NCBI RefSeq assembly: GCF_000147335.1
Contig: NC_014501.1
Span: 2,602,300 to 2,666,299 of the forward strand
DNA from: Gloeothece verrucosa PCC 7822
GTDB lineage: Bacteria > Cyanobacteriota > Cyanobacteriia > Cyanobacteriales > Microcystaceae
Reading direction: 5' to 3'
DNA: 64,000 nt
This document shows positions 18,096-28,276 of this stretch, in pieces; within the stretch, counting starts at the first letter, position 1, and each line of letters begins with the position of its first letter. Made by a program: the position numbers and the translations under genes. A model generated the notes under the pieces. The model ran no database searches. It was given only the letters and a program-made list of their open reading frames with translations, and had not been told where the DNA came from.

Positions 18096-19040
18096 TTAGT
18101 CTCCTGATTGATTTTGATTGTTTAAGGGTTGGGAAACAAAAGATATATTATCATTAACCAAAGAGAGTAACCTAGAAATTCCCTCCGGCATATCCGAGCG
18201 TTCAACCGTAACCTGTACTCCCACTCGTAATGACTCATAAACAGGAATTTGGTCAGTGTCAACCGTGTTTTGTTCACCCTCAGATAGGCCAGTATGAGGC
18301 GATTGTAAATCAGTAGGAGGATGACCAGTCATCGGAAGAATCACCTGTAGTTGAAGTTCATCCTCGTAATTTTCCCTGATGTTTTGGTCCGTCTCTGTTT
18401 CCTCTGTCATAGAAGGATGACTTTGAGTTTGTTGTAAATTTGGCTCAGTTTTACTCCTTACCCTAGACTCTCTCTTACCCCGAACAATTTCTAAGTCAAA
18501 ATTAAGTTGAGCATCCTTAATCCGAATCATCGGAATAGGCATCAAAGAAAGCAAGGGAATTTGCACAATTTGCCTAAACTTACGACCTTTTGGCTCAATT
18601 TTTTCATACTCAAAAGTCACCATCCGCAACTTAGTCAGACCGTTGTTTTGATCACCCCCTACCTCTAAAACATAGTTAATCATCTCCTTAGCTGCAATTG
18701 CCTCACCTCTAACCAGAGATGCCAATATCCCACCCAAAAACTGATGCAGATCACAAATACCAGAATAACGAGGGGATTGATAGCCACTTCTTCCACTATC
18801 AAAATAGTCATCGGGTACAACCGTAAGCATAACTCGATTCCCTAATTTCCATTCCTGATGCACTGTTGCCAGACCACGCGGCAGCCGCAAATCTAGCCTT
18901 TTTAGGTTTGTATAGCGCACTGAGGAAGTGGTCATCATTAGATCCGGACGTTGACTAATAGAGTGAGAGACTGCATTCGCTTGGGCGATCGCTTTGCCAA
19001 TTTCCCTGATAACTCTTCTAACAATCCGGCGTAGGTTCAT
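18096..19040 (-). CDS. DUF2589-like protein B
   Basis: A 314-residue protein related to its upstream neighbour. The core (about 98-187) contains FLGGILASLVRGEAIAA, VTFEYEKIEP and IPLLSLMPIPMIRI followed by LNFDLEI, matching the DUF2589 pattern. It has a basic N-terminus (NLRRIVRRVIREIGKAI) and an acidic, low-complexity linker (about 190-255). The C-terminal module, VQVTVERSDMPEGISRLLSL, parallels the end of protein A. No signal peptide or membrane helix. The function of DUF2589 is not established to my knowledge. Confidence 0.72.
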   Translation of the reverse strand: MNLRRIVRRVIREIGKAIAQANAVSHSISQRPDLMMTTSSVRYTNLKRLDLRLPRGLATVHQEWKLGNRVMLTVVPDDYFDSGRSGYQSPRYSGICDLHQFLGGILASLVRGEAIAAKEMINYVLEVGGDQNNGLTKLRMVTFEYEKIEPKGRKFRQIVQIPLLSLMPIPMIRIKDAQLNFDLEIVRGKRESRVRSKTEPNLQQTQSHPSMTEETETDQNIRENYEDELQLQVILPMTGHPPTDLQSPHTGLSEGEQNTVDTDQIPVYESLRVGVQVTVERSDMPEGISRLLSLVNDNISFVSQPLNNQNQSGD

Positions 19041-19170
19041 ATTTTCTCGCTTGATTCTAAGTTATTTCCCGAATAATTGACAAAACTAGGATGCCAGAAC
19101 ACTCTCATTAAGAGTAAACACCAAAAATTACAGTTTTTCCTCTAAGAGTTAGAAGTGGGGGGGTTAGGAG

Positions 19171-19980
19171 TCATTTCTTTTCAGTATTCTCAGTAATGCT
19201 CGCCGTCAGAATGTTCAGTACAGCCTGTAAGCCTGCTGGCATAGCATCCTGTAGAGCATGAACATTAACATCCATTGTGTATTCTACGCTATATTCGGAA
19301 TGACTCGATGAGGTTGAATCTCTTTTCGATGATATTCCGCCGGTGAAGTTTAGCCCGAAAGCACTCTCCAACCAAGAACTCTTAATGTTTAAATCTGTTG
19401 CCAAGCTTGCACTCGTTTGCTCATCAGATTTACTACCTGCATTAATTTTGGCTTTAAAATTAATGTTCATGTTATCAATACGAAGAAACGGAATCGGCAC
19501 AATGGTCAGCAGAGGAACTGTCAACGTCACATTTTTGTCATTTTTTTGATAAATGAACTGAATTGTTCTTACCTTGTTTGTGGTTTTTCCGGCATTGTCT
19601 CGCTCTATAGCGATCTCTTGGATGAACTGGGCACAAGCGGTTGAAGCAAGACCTTGGGCTTTTACAGCCGCCACCAACGGACCGCCAATGATATGTTCAA
19701 AGGGGATATCACTCAGAAGTTGAGTAGCCTGTTTTTGCTCCTCACCACCTCTTAGACCGGCAGCCCTAACTAAAGTCCTCTCGCTATTTACAGGTTCTGC
19801 TGTCACTGAAAGCGTTTCCCCAGGTGACAGCACAACTGTTTCCCTGACATTTTGCGCCAGTGCTGCTGTTTCTGATTGCGAAGCCGTTAGCTCACCAGAA
19901 ACCGGTTGCTCTGTTGGCAATTGCTCTGAATTTGTAGGATTTGCTTCGGAATTGCTGGGATTCTCTTGAGATTCTGTCAT
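19171..19980 (-). CDS. DUF2589 domain protein A
   Basis: A 269-residue protein. After a low-complexity Ser/Thr/Glu/Pro N-terminus (1-85) comes a classic DUF2589 core (87-180): IPFEHIIGGPLVAAVKAQ, AQFIQEI, VRTIQFIY, VPLLTIVPIPFLRID and INFKAKI. The C-terminal module (about 225-265) is VHALQDAMPAGLQAVLNILT. No export signal. It heads a leftward four-gene cassette; the gap to gene B is 130 bases. About 440 bases of AT-rich sequence upstream should hold the promoter. Confidence 0.85.
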   Translation of the reverse strand: MTESQENPSNSEANPTNSEQLPTEQPVSGELTASQSETAALAQNVRETVVLSPGETLSVTAEPVNSERTLVRAAGLRGGEEQKQATQLLSDIPFEHIIGGPLVAAVKAQGLASTACAQFIQEIAIERDNAGKTTNKVRTIQFIYQKNDKNVTLTVPLLTIVPIPFLRIDNMNINFKAKINAGSKSDEQTSASLATDLNIKSSWLESAFGLNFTGGISSKRDSTSSSHSEYSVEYTMDVNVHALQDAMPAGLQAVLNILTASITENTEKK

Positions 19981-20420
19981 AACTAAAACTCCTTAAAAGC
20001 TACATAATTAGACTTTGGACAAAATTATTTTTGATGAGCAAGGGGAATAGGTGATATAAAATGTGTTTTTATATGCAACCGGGGGATGCAGTTTGTTCAA
20101 GGGATAAGAAAAATCTTCACCTTTAAACCCTTGTCTTGTGTCGATTAATTTTTAGCTCTGGAGAGCGTGCCTTTACCCAAAACTTTCCTCAAGTAGATGT
20201 GGAAATAAGTATTGTTTTAGTCCCCTGCACAAAGAGTGAACATACCTACTAACAATTTCCTAGAAATTTTTCTAGCTGAAGTTTTGCTAAATCCTCTCTC
20301 GTACATATATATGACCTAGTATGATTCTAAGTGTATTTAGAGTTAGAAAAGTATGAGATAACCTAGGAGAAAACGGGCATTTTTCCACCTCCTAACTAAA
20401 TTATAAAATCTTTTTTACTC
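19981..20420. other. AT-rich region upstream of the DUF2589 cassette
   Basis: No gene seen in 440 bases. Likely holds the cassette promoter on the minus strand; I could not pick a reliable -35/-10 pair. Confidence 0.4.
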
Positions 20421-21976
20421 TTATAATTCATCTAAATAAGACACAATTTTGAAGATTTTCTGAAGTTGATCAAGAACTTTACAAAAAGCAAAATATAATA
20501 AAAATTTATTTTCTTCTAAAATCGTTTCGCCGTTTAGGGTTGTCACCCAAGTTCCTTTTTTTGTCGGCCCACCGGCATCAAAACACATTGAAGGTGAACG
20601 CAGGGCTTCTGGGGTGATATTATCGGGTGGGTATTGTAAGTTTTTGTCGCCTGTGTATAGTCGTAAAACCTGATCTTCTCCTTCTTCTTCTTGGGCTTTC
20701 TCATTCGTTACATCTAATCGAGTAAGTAGGTGGACAAAATTAAAGTTAACTGTGAGATTGGGCAAAGGGGAAGGGGGAAAGGGCAATGGGTAAGAGTTAG
20801 GAGAGTTTTACATTTCTTAATACAGAAAGCTTTATTTATGTCCAGGTACTTATTGTGATATTCATAAGCTAAAGAAATTCCTTCAATAGTTGCCCCACTT
20901 CCTTTAAAATCCAATTGCCAACCATCTTCTATTATGTCGTTATAATTCAAAATGTGAATGGGGGTTTGGTAAAAATTTCTCAGTTTTACTTTTTCTCCTG
21001 AGTAATCTAAAAAGCCTTGGGCGGTAATTGGCCTATTTTCTAATTCTTGTCGAGGGGTCAATGTTGTTAAATTATCTACATCTTTAGGGATGGGAATTTT
21101 AATTAAAGGGCCCTCATATCCAACCCCTACTGCGGCACATAATTGTCCTAAACTGGTTAAAGGAGCAAGCGGTTTAGCTTTTACCGGTTGGTCTAAGGGA
21201 TTTCTAATTTGTCCTAAAGGGGCATGATTTCCTTGAAGAGAAAAACTAGCTAAAATTTGTGCAACCCGTTTATGATAAGTTAAAGACGGTTGATCGCTCA
21301 ACAGATATTTTAATCCGTATAAGTCAAAGGTTTTCCCAGGAATAAATTCTTGTTTAAACTTTTCAACTTCATGCGCTGATAATAGAATTTCTATGGTATC
21401 TGTACTGTGATGTCCTTCTACTTCTCTTTTAATTTTTAAAGTTTCTATACTGTAGTCTTTAATGATTTTAGGAATATCTTCTCTAATTTCGTTGCTAGGG
21501 ATAGCGATATCATTAATAGAAATTTCGTTAATGATTATTAGTGAGCGGCTTTCAATTGAAGAGGATGATATTATTGTTAATACTTCATCTTTGTAACTAA
21601 ATTCACCGGCGGTGGGATTGTTGGTAGTATAAATATAATTTTGTTGATTAATGGTTACTGAGGTGGGTATATTAGGGGTATTGAGCGTTATTTTTGAGTT
21701 TGATTCCGTTGTGGTTATAAGTTTTGTGCTTTGATTAATGGTTGCTAAAACATTGGGTTTTGCAAGAATTGTTACTGCGGTTTTTTCTACTTTTCCTAAA
21801 GGATTAAGATTTAATTGATTATCCTTAAAAGTAAATTCTCCTTGTTGAGGAGTAGAAGAATTTGATAATTGATAAATTTGATTTTGATAGTTGACTGCAA
21901 CGATAGCGGCTATTATTTGAGGCGTATTAATTTTAATTAATACGTTTGTCGTTTTCCGAAAGTTTAATTGATTAAT
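20421..21976 (-). pseudogene. Decayed fibre/structural-type gene with internal repeats
   Basis: The minus strand is open from 21976 to about 20790 without any usable start codon, then continues in another frame to 20421. The N-terminal part has two related repeats (each ending GEF-x-F/Y-K-D), of the kind seen in fibre or adhesin proteins. The middle has LGQLCAAVGVGYEGPLIKIP and the end LEENKFLLYFAF. The frame break falls in a purine tract (about 20760-20795, ggggaagggggaaaggg) that seems to be an insertion. The gene is therefore truncated at the 5' end and disrupted. Phage or adhesin origin is an inference. Confidence 0.55.
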
Positions 21977-22226
21977 TTAAGACCTTTTTTAATAAAATCT
22001 GTTAATTTAATTCAGGTTTTGCTTTTTAATAAAACCTTTTTTTGAGGGACTAATATCGCCTAAAAACTCTATAGACCCGAGTTTTTGCATTTTATTATTA
22101 AGGAATTAAGAAATACATGACGAAAAATAGTTGATTTGATAACTGCTATACTTCTAGACTTCAACTTTACCCCTCCTAAAGGCTTAAAACCCCCCTTAAA
22201 TTTTTAACTCTTTAGAAAGGTATATT

Positions 22227-22939
22227 ATGAACAAAAGCTAAGTAACTTAATAGCAATGAAGCCAGTGAAAAAGAACGTTGGGCATCTATTATTGGTGGCA
22301 GTGCTTTAGTTTTAATGGGTTTACAGCAACGCTCGCTCAATAGGAGCATTAATGGCAGTCGCCGGAGGGGATTTAATTGATCAAGGGCTTACTAGACAAA
22401 GCACGATTAAACAAGCTCAAGACACAATAAAACGGACTCTAGGAGTAAGACAAACGATGAAAGCTGAAAAAATAGTTACTATCAATAAACCGACTGAATA
22501 TCTCTATAATTTTTGGCATAATTTTGAAAATCTGCCTACCTTCATGAAGCATCTTCAATCAGTCACCCTTTATGATAATAACCGTTCTCATTGGGTAACT
22601 AAAGCTCCTCTGGATAATACTGTTGAATGGGACGCTCAAATCATTAAAGATGAACCGAATCGCTTAATCGCTTGGACATCGGTTGAAGACTCCCAAATAG
22701 AACATTCCGGTTTTGTTCGTTTTCAACCGGCACCCGGCGATAAAGGAACCGAAGTTAAAGTAGTAATCGAGTATAATCTACCCGCAGGTGCTATAGGAGA
22801 AACCCTAACCAAGCTATTTGGCGAAAACCCGAAACAGCAAATCGGAGATGAACTTGCTCGTTTTAAAATGCTCATGGAAGCTGGGGAAATTGCCACAAAC
22901 GATGGTCAACCATCGGGACGCACTAACTCAAAGGACTAA
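22227..22939 (+). pseudogene. SRPBCC (cyclase/dehydrase) protein with frameshifted N-terminus
   Basis: The best intact piece is 22352-22939 (195 residues). It holds a SRPBCC/polyketide-cyclase-like domain (EKIVTINKPTEYLYNFW, ENLPTFMKHLQSV, VEWDAQIIKDEPNRLIAW, GTEVKVVIEY). The 5' part is broken. A ribosome site and ATG at 22227 give MNKS and a stop. A coding-like stretch ERWASIIGGSALVLMGLQQR follows in a second frame, and LMAVAGGDLIDQGLTRQST continues in a third. Joined, they match the usual DUF2892-like plus SRPBCC arrangement. The C-terminal domain might still be made from ATG 22352 or 22457. Confidence 0.65.
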
Positions 22940-22944
22940 TAAAA

Positions 22945-24117
22945 ATGAAAGCAGTATGTTGGCATGGTACAGAAGATGTGCGGGTAGAGACCGTGCCCGA
23001 TCCCACAATTCTCAACCCCCGCGATGCGATTCTCAAAGTAAGCTCCACAACGATTTGTGGTTCCGATTTACACATTTACGATGGCTTCATCCCGACAATG
23101 GAACCCGGCGACATTCTTGGTCACGAGTTTATGGGAGAAATTGTTGAAGTTGGTTCTCAAGTGAAGCGTCTCAAGAAAGGCGATCGAGCAGTGGTTTCTT
23201 CGGCGATAGGCTGTGGTCAATGCTGGTACTGCCACCAGCAGCAGTGGTCACTGTGCGATAACTCCAATCCCAATACCTGGATGCAGGAAAAAATTTACGG
23301 CCATGGAACAGGGGCAATCTTCGGCTACTCTCATGCTTTTGGAGGTTATGCGGGTTCCTTTGCCGATTACATCCGCATTCCCTTTGCCGATTTCACCGCT
23401 ATCGGTGTTCCCAAAGACATTCCCGATGAGAAATTACTGCCGATCTCTGATGCCTTTCCCACAGGTTATATGGGAGCGGATTTGTGCAACATTCAACCGG
23501 GTGAGATCGTTGCTGTGTGGGGCTGTGGCCCTGTGGGACAATTTGCGATGCGGAGTGCTTACCTACTAGGTGCAGAGCGCGTCATCGGCATCGATCGCTT
23601 TCCTGAAAGATTGCAACTAGCAAGAGACTTTGCCAAAGCTGAGATTATCAACTACGAAGAAGTAGATGTAATCGAGGCACTCAAAGAAATGACAGGAGGA
23701 AGGGGACCCGATGCCTGTATTGATGCAGTAGGGATGGAAGCACACGGTACAGGTCCAGAGGGGTTGTTTGACAAAGCTAAACAAGCCATACGCTTAGAAA
23801 CCGATCGCCCCCATGTCCTCAGACAAATGATGCTCGCCTGTCGTAAAGGGGGGACTTTATCCATTATGGGAGTTTATGGGGGTTTTGTGGACAAGCTACC
23901 TATGGGTGCAGCCATGAACAAAGCCCTCACTTTTAGAATGGGACAGATGTTTGGTCCCAAGTATATCCCCAGGATTTTAGATCATGTTTTGAAGGGTGAG
24001 GTTGATCCCTCGGCTGTGCTGAGTCATCGCTTGCCTTTAAGTGAGACTAAGCAGGGCTTTGAAATGTTTAAGCACAAGAAAGATCAATGTATCAAAGTGA
24101 TGTTGCAGCCTGACTAA
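22945..24117 (+). CDS. Zinc-dependent alcohol/formaldehyde dehydrogenase-like protein 1
   Basis: A 390-residue medium-chain dehydrogenase. Catalytic zinc ligands: Cys in TTICGSDLH and His-Glu in GHEFMGE. The structural zinc loop is CGQCWYC with a fourth Cys in SLCDN. The Rossmann motif is [11 protein letters not shown], followed by the IDRFPERL turn that favours NAD. Long insertion near 100-150, as in glutathione-independent formaldehyde-dehydrogenase-like members of COG1063. The actual substrate is unknown. It starts 6 bases after the SRPBCC stop and is followed by a close paralogue, so the three likely form one transcript. Confidence 0.9.
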   Translation: MKAVCWHGTEDVRVETVPDPTILNPRDAILKVSSTTICGSDLHIYDGFIPTMEPGDILGHEFMGEIVEVGSQVKRLKKGDRAVVSSAIGCGQCWYCHQQQWSLCDNSNPNTWMQEKIYGHGTGAIFGYSHAFGGYAGSFADYIRIPFADFTAIGVPKDIPDEKLLPISDAFPTGYMGADLCNIQPGEIVAVWGCGPVGQFAMRSAYLLGAERVIGIDRFPERLQLARDFAKAEIINYEEVDVIEALKEMTGGRGPDACIDAVGMEAHGTGPEGLFDKAKQAIRLETDRPHVLRQMMLACRKGGTLSIMGVYGGFVDKLPMGAAMNKALTFRMGQMFGPKYIPRILDHVLKGEVDPSAVLSHRLPLSETKQGFEMFKHKKDQCIKVMLQPD

Positions 24118-24182
24118 TTACTTGGACCTTCATGTTTTGTTAACTGTGGGTTTACTTAAGTATAAACAATGGAGAAAAAATC

Positions 24183-25349
24183 ATGAAAGCCGTCTGCTGG
24201 CAAGGCACGAATAAAGTTACCGTTGAAAGCGTCCCCGATCCCAAAATTATTAACCCACGAGACGCTGTGATCAAAATTACCTCAACAGCAATTTGTGGTT
24301 CGGATTTACACCTCTATGATGGTTTTATTCCCACGATGGAGCAGGGCGATATTTTAGGGCATGAATTCATGGGAGAAGTGGTTGAAGTTGGTAGTGAAGT
24401 CAAGCGGATTAAGGTTGGCGATCGCGTTGTCAATCCCTTCCCGATCGCCTGCGGTCACTGCTTCTTCTGCCAACGAGACTTAACGTCACTGTGCGACAAT
24501 ACTAATCCCAATGCTTTTATGGCAGAAGCCATCATGGGATATTCACCATCAGGTCTTTTCGGCTATTCCCATATGCTAGGAGGCTATGCGGGGGGTCAAG
24601 CTGAATATGCCCGTGTTCCCCATGCTGATGTCGGTTTATTCAAAATTCCCAACGAATTGGCCGATGAACAGGTATTGTTTCTTTCGGATATCTTTCCCAC
24701 CGGGTATATGGCAGCAGAGAACTGCGATATTAAAGCCGGTGATATTGTTGCTATTTGGGGCTGCGGGCCTGTTGGTCAATTTGCCATTCGCAGTGCAAGG
24801 ATGCTCGGTGCTGGGCGCGTTATCGCCATTGATCGCATTCCTGAACGCTTAGAGATGGCCCAAAAGGGCGGAGCAGAAATACTCAACTTCGAGGAAGTTG
24901 ATGTAGGTGAAGCCCTCAAAGAAATGACTGGGGGGCGCGGGCCCGATTCGGTGATGGATGCAGTGGGCATGGAAGCTCACGGTTTGGGGCTTGAAGGATT
25001 CTATGATAAAGCCAAACAAGCTGTGCGCCTGGAAACTGACCGCCCTCATGTACTCAGACAGGCAATTGTCGCTTGTCGTAAAGGGGGTACAGTGTCTATT
25101 CCCGGTGTCTATGGCGGCTTTGTGGACAAAATTCCTATGGGGGCGGCGATGAACAAAGCCTTAACCTTTAAAACCGGACAAACCCACGTTCATCGATATA
25201 TGGGACGGCTGCTTGAGCGCATTCAAAATGGCGAGATCGATCCCTCGTTTGTGATTACCCACCGCCTAAAGTTAGAAGATGCGCCTACTGGTTACGACAT
25301 CTTTAAGCACAAAAAAGATAACTGTATTAAGATTGTTCTTAAACCTTAA
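24183..25349 (+). CDS. Zinc-dependent alcohol/formaldehyde dehydrogenase-like protein 2
   Basis: A 388-residue paralogue of the preceding gene, colinear throughout. The zinc ligands ([22 protein letters not shown] with SLCDN) and Rossmann motif ([11 protein letters not shown]) are conserved. It differs in the loop around 105-135 and lacks two residues near 225. The tandem arrangement suggests an old duplication. Its own ribosome site (ggag) precedes the ATG. Substrate unknown. Confidence 0.9.
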   Translation: MKAVCWQGTNKVTVESVPDPKIINPRDAVIKITSTAICGSDLHLYDGFIPTMEQGDILGHEFMGEVVEVGSEVKRIKVGDRVVNPFPIACGHCFFCQRDLTSLCDNTNPNAFMAEAIMGYSPSGLFGYSHMLGGYAGGQAEYARVPHADVGLFKIPNELADEQVLFLSDIFPTGYMAAENCDIKAGDIVAIWGCGPVGQFAIRSARMLGAGRVIAIDRIPERLEMAQKGGAEILNFEEVDVGEALKEMTGGRGPDSVMDAVGMEAHGLGLEGFYDKAKQAVRLETDRPHVLRQAIVACRKGGTVSIPGVYGGFVDKIPMGAAMNKALTFKTGQTHVHRYMGRLLERIQNGEIDPSFVITHRLKLEDAPTGYDIFKHKKDNCIKIVLKP

Positions 25350-25395
25350 AAGTTTTTTCAAGAAAAAAAATCTAAATTCAGTTTAATAATATTTG

Positions 25396-25436
25396 AATTG
25401 TAGAGACAATACCTGCAATATTTCGTCTCTACAATT
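25396..25436. terminator. 12-base inverted repeat downstream of the dehydrogenases
   Basis: Perfect stem aattgtagagac / gtctctacaatt with a 17-base loop. No T run follows, so it may act as a weak terminator or belong to a 'tagagac' class of dispersed repeats. A related hairpin (agagacgtt...gaacgtccct) lies at 59511-59534. Confidence 0.55.
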
Positions 25437-25546
25437 AAGTACCTGAACATAAATAAATAGCGCTCTGGTAATTTTTTTAAGTTTAAATATTTCTCTAACT
25501 TAATTTCTTAATTTAATCCTAAATTACTGCTTTTTTGAGTAAAAAA

Positions 25547-25565
25547 TATAATGATAATCATTTTT
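25547..25565. promoter_or_regulatory. Fur-box-like sequence without an obvious target gene
   Basis: The sequence tataatgataatcattttt matches 16 of 19 positions of the classical Fur consensus GATAATGATAATCATTATC, with the full central 13 bases intact. No intact gene starts nearby; the rightward frame after it (VKGELIYLNWSDLRQTR...) stops after 25 codons. Confidence 0.5.
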
Positions 25566-25716
25566 ATAAAAATGCAGTTTTTCAAAAATTCTTAAATTAA
25601 TCAATTGAACTTTTATAGAGCTAGAAAGTGAAAGGGGAACTGATTTATTTAAATTGGTCGGATTTGCGGCAAACCAGAGTGACAAAAATATTTGAACGGG
25701 GCTAAAAGGCGCGTGG

Positions 25717-25923
25717 TTAGCCGCTCGTTAAGCCGTTGATCAACTCGAATGCTTCAACGGCACCATTAATAAAGTTTGGTTGAATAGGACGAACCGAGGA
25801 CAAACGGTCTGTCAAGCAAGAAGATAGTATTGAGGGAAGGTTTTTGACGGAGGATAAGACAGTAATATTTTGCCGCCGCAACCGCACGTCTTGGCGATCA
25901 TAAAGGCGCATAAAATCCATCAC
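25717..25923 (-). CDS. Short hypothetical ORF downstream of the fibre-like pseudogene
   Basis: A 68-residue frame (MDFMRLYDRQDVRLRRQN..., ending NFINGAVEAFELINGLTSG) overlaps the 3' end of the preceding fibre-like gene by 26 bases, an arrangement typical of coupled genes. The composition looks coding. It may be a small structural gene or a truncated start of a larger one. Function unknown. Confidence 0.45.
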   Translation of the reverse strand: MMDFMRLYDRQDVRLRRQNITVLSSVKNLPSILSSCLTDRLSSVRPIQPNFINGAVEAFELINGLTSG

Positions 25924-27874
25924 CAGTAATTTGATAATTTCCTATGGGTTTAATAATTCCTCCTTCGGCGAATATTTGATATTGCCCGGTGTTTGAATTT
26001 GCGCCACCTGCAAATTTTAAATTCTGAAATTGCAGTTCTCCTTTTGAGCAGGTTATTAATGCTCCTTTCGTAGTGGCGGATGAAGAAGAAGAAAGGGTAA
26101 AATCTTCTAAAAGACAGATGCTTACCTCTCCTTCTTGTTTAATCAAGCTAAGTGTCTGGCTACTGGTAATATAACTCGTGTCTATTCCTGAGCCTTTAAA
26201 GATTAGTTTCCCACCACTACTTAAAGGGGGTCTAATAATGAGAGGATATTTTAAATCTAGCGTTCCTGAAAAATGAATGTAACAATCGCAAAGTCCTAAA
26301 TCTAATAAAGCGGCAATATCCGCAGCTTTTTGCAAGGTTTTAAAAGGCGTTTCTTGACTTGCATTATCCAAGTCATCTCCCGAATTTAACACCCAAAAAT
26401 GTTGGTTACTTTTTAATAATTTTCGCATTGATTCTAATTCTTCTTTTAAGAGATCTAAATTAAGGCTCATCTCTAGTCTAGAGCGAGAAGAGTTATTAAA
26501 AATTAAAAACTCCTCTGATAAAAATAACAGGGGTTGAGCAGGAAAATTTTGTGATTGATTGGCAAGCTTAAAACTGCCGCTTCCTCCGGCTTTAATTTTT
26601 TGCGCCATTTGAGCCAGTGTTAAGTCAATCTCTGGGAGACAGTATAGTCCTCCCCCGCGCTCTAAATTTTCACGATGATCTATTTTAGTGACCTTAATAT
26701 TGGGGCTAGAATAATAATAGGTAATAGCAATTTGAATCAGTTTATTTGTAGGAATGTTGGCCATTCCGTTCGCCGCTTCAATTTTGGGAGTGGCGACTTT
26801 CCATAAGTTAAACCAATAGTCAGATTGACTTGGGAGTTGTTGGAGTAATTCTGCGCCGCTAAACGTGAGAATTGTTAGGGTTTGAGTAGCGGCTATGGCG
26901 ATGGGTTCTTGGGGTAGCCGATATATTTTTCCCTCTATTTTCAGATAAATTCTGATTTTGGGCTGATTAAATTTTCCTTGTTTATTTCCTGCGATGGCTA
27001 GAGCCGGATAATCATCTCTAATGGTTCCATACCCATTACTATCGCAAGGGTGGCTTAGATGAATTTGTAGCATTTGATTAGACTTTAATGAAATAGAGTT
27101 GCTCCAGCTACTGGGGTTAGTTTCTCCGGCTTCGGTGCTAATTAGGGCCCGCACGGCTTCGGCGGCTGTTAATTGATTATTGAGTTTGATTTCTATCCAT
27201 CCCCCGGCGGCGGTGTTTATCGCGCATATTTGATTAGGGGTATCAGCCGCTAAATTATAGATGAAGTTTTCTATGCCTAATTGCGGGGTGACGTAGTTTT
27301 TGGCCAAGACTACGCCATCAAGTCTTGATATTCCCATGCTATCAGGGACAATCCGGCACCTAGAACCTGCGGCTAAAACTGCATCTCCAGCAATGGCGGC
27401 TAAACCCGGCACAATGATTCCTAATGGTTTTCGGGCATAAATCCAAGATTTGATGGTTGAACCTAAGAAAATTCGGGCAAAGGTTAGTTGTGCGGCACTA
27501 ATTTTATAGATAATCTGACAAGCTAGGGCATATCCTCTAGGGATGGCGGCATTTAAAGCAAATAAGTATTCTCCCGCCGTGAAAATGTAGCGTCCTACGT
27601 CGGGAAAATTTTCGTCTAATTCTCCAGTTTCGCGGCGCACTAATCCCAAAATATCAATTAAAATTCCTCCTGATAATGCGGCTGATCAACTGGGATCTTC
27701 ATCGACTTTGTTATATAAGGCGATTTCATGCCCGATGCCGATTTCTGCTTCGTTGTCTTCTTCAAGTCCGTTGAGTAACCAAATTTTTAAGGGGGTTGAT
27801 TGGCTACCGTTGGGATTATAAAGGGGGAGTAATGTGATAAGCTGTTACGCATCTAAATTATTAGTCCAGATAAA
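25898..27874 (-). pseudogene. Phage-tail/fibre-like gene with two in-frame stops
   Basis: The intact frame 25898-27649 (583 residues) continues upstream in phase: WTNNLDA, TAA (27845-27847), QLITLLPLYNPNG ... NKVDEDPS, TGA (27686-27688), SAALSGGILIDILGLVRRETG. The product has fibre-like parts, including TPFKTLQKAADIAALLDLG and a beta-rich C-terminus with IHFSGTLDLKYPLI and IIKPIGNYQITGDG. I infer a tail-fibre or surface structural protein, now inactive at full length. A 583-residue product could start at the TTG at 27649. The upstream end runs into a purine repeat tract (27875-27912). Confidence 0.6.
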
Positions 27875-27943
27875 GAAGGGGGAAAGAGGAAAGGGGAAAG
27901 GGGAAAGGATTGAACTTTTGTACCAAAAATAAAGTTATAAAAA

Positions 27944-28276
27944 TTAAATGCGTCTTAGCTTATCAGCCGTGTTTAGTTCGTTAATGTATCTATCGCATCC
28001 ATCAACGGTTGAGCTAATGTAACAATCCCATCCTCCTGTTTCTATCCAATAGCCGTTTTGTGCGGCTATATCTCCTGTTTTGGCTTCATTGTCAAATTCA
28101 TAATATTTATCGTTGGCAATTACTTTTTGAATTTGCCCGTAAATGGGGTTAGCGGCTAAGTCTGATATGGTGTTAACTGTTTTGCCGCCTAAATGATGGT
28201 CTTCGGTTAATTGTATTATTCCTGTTTTATCCTCTGCAAAAAGTAAAAGGAGATTTATGAAAATTTTTATTGACAC
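27944..28276 (-). pseudogene. Fragment of a structural/fibre-type protein
   Basis: A 110-residue frame; the credible part is EDKTGIIQLTEDHHLGG ... NPIYGQIQKVIANDKYYEF ... YWIETGGWDCYI. It resembles a short phage-structural segment and is 5' to the other fibre pseudogene. The first ten residues (MSIKIFINLL) lie antisense to an exonuclease start and are probably not original, so the gene seems truncated at about 28240. Confidence 0.4.
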
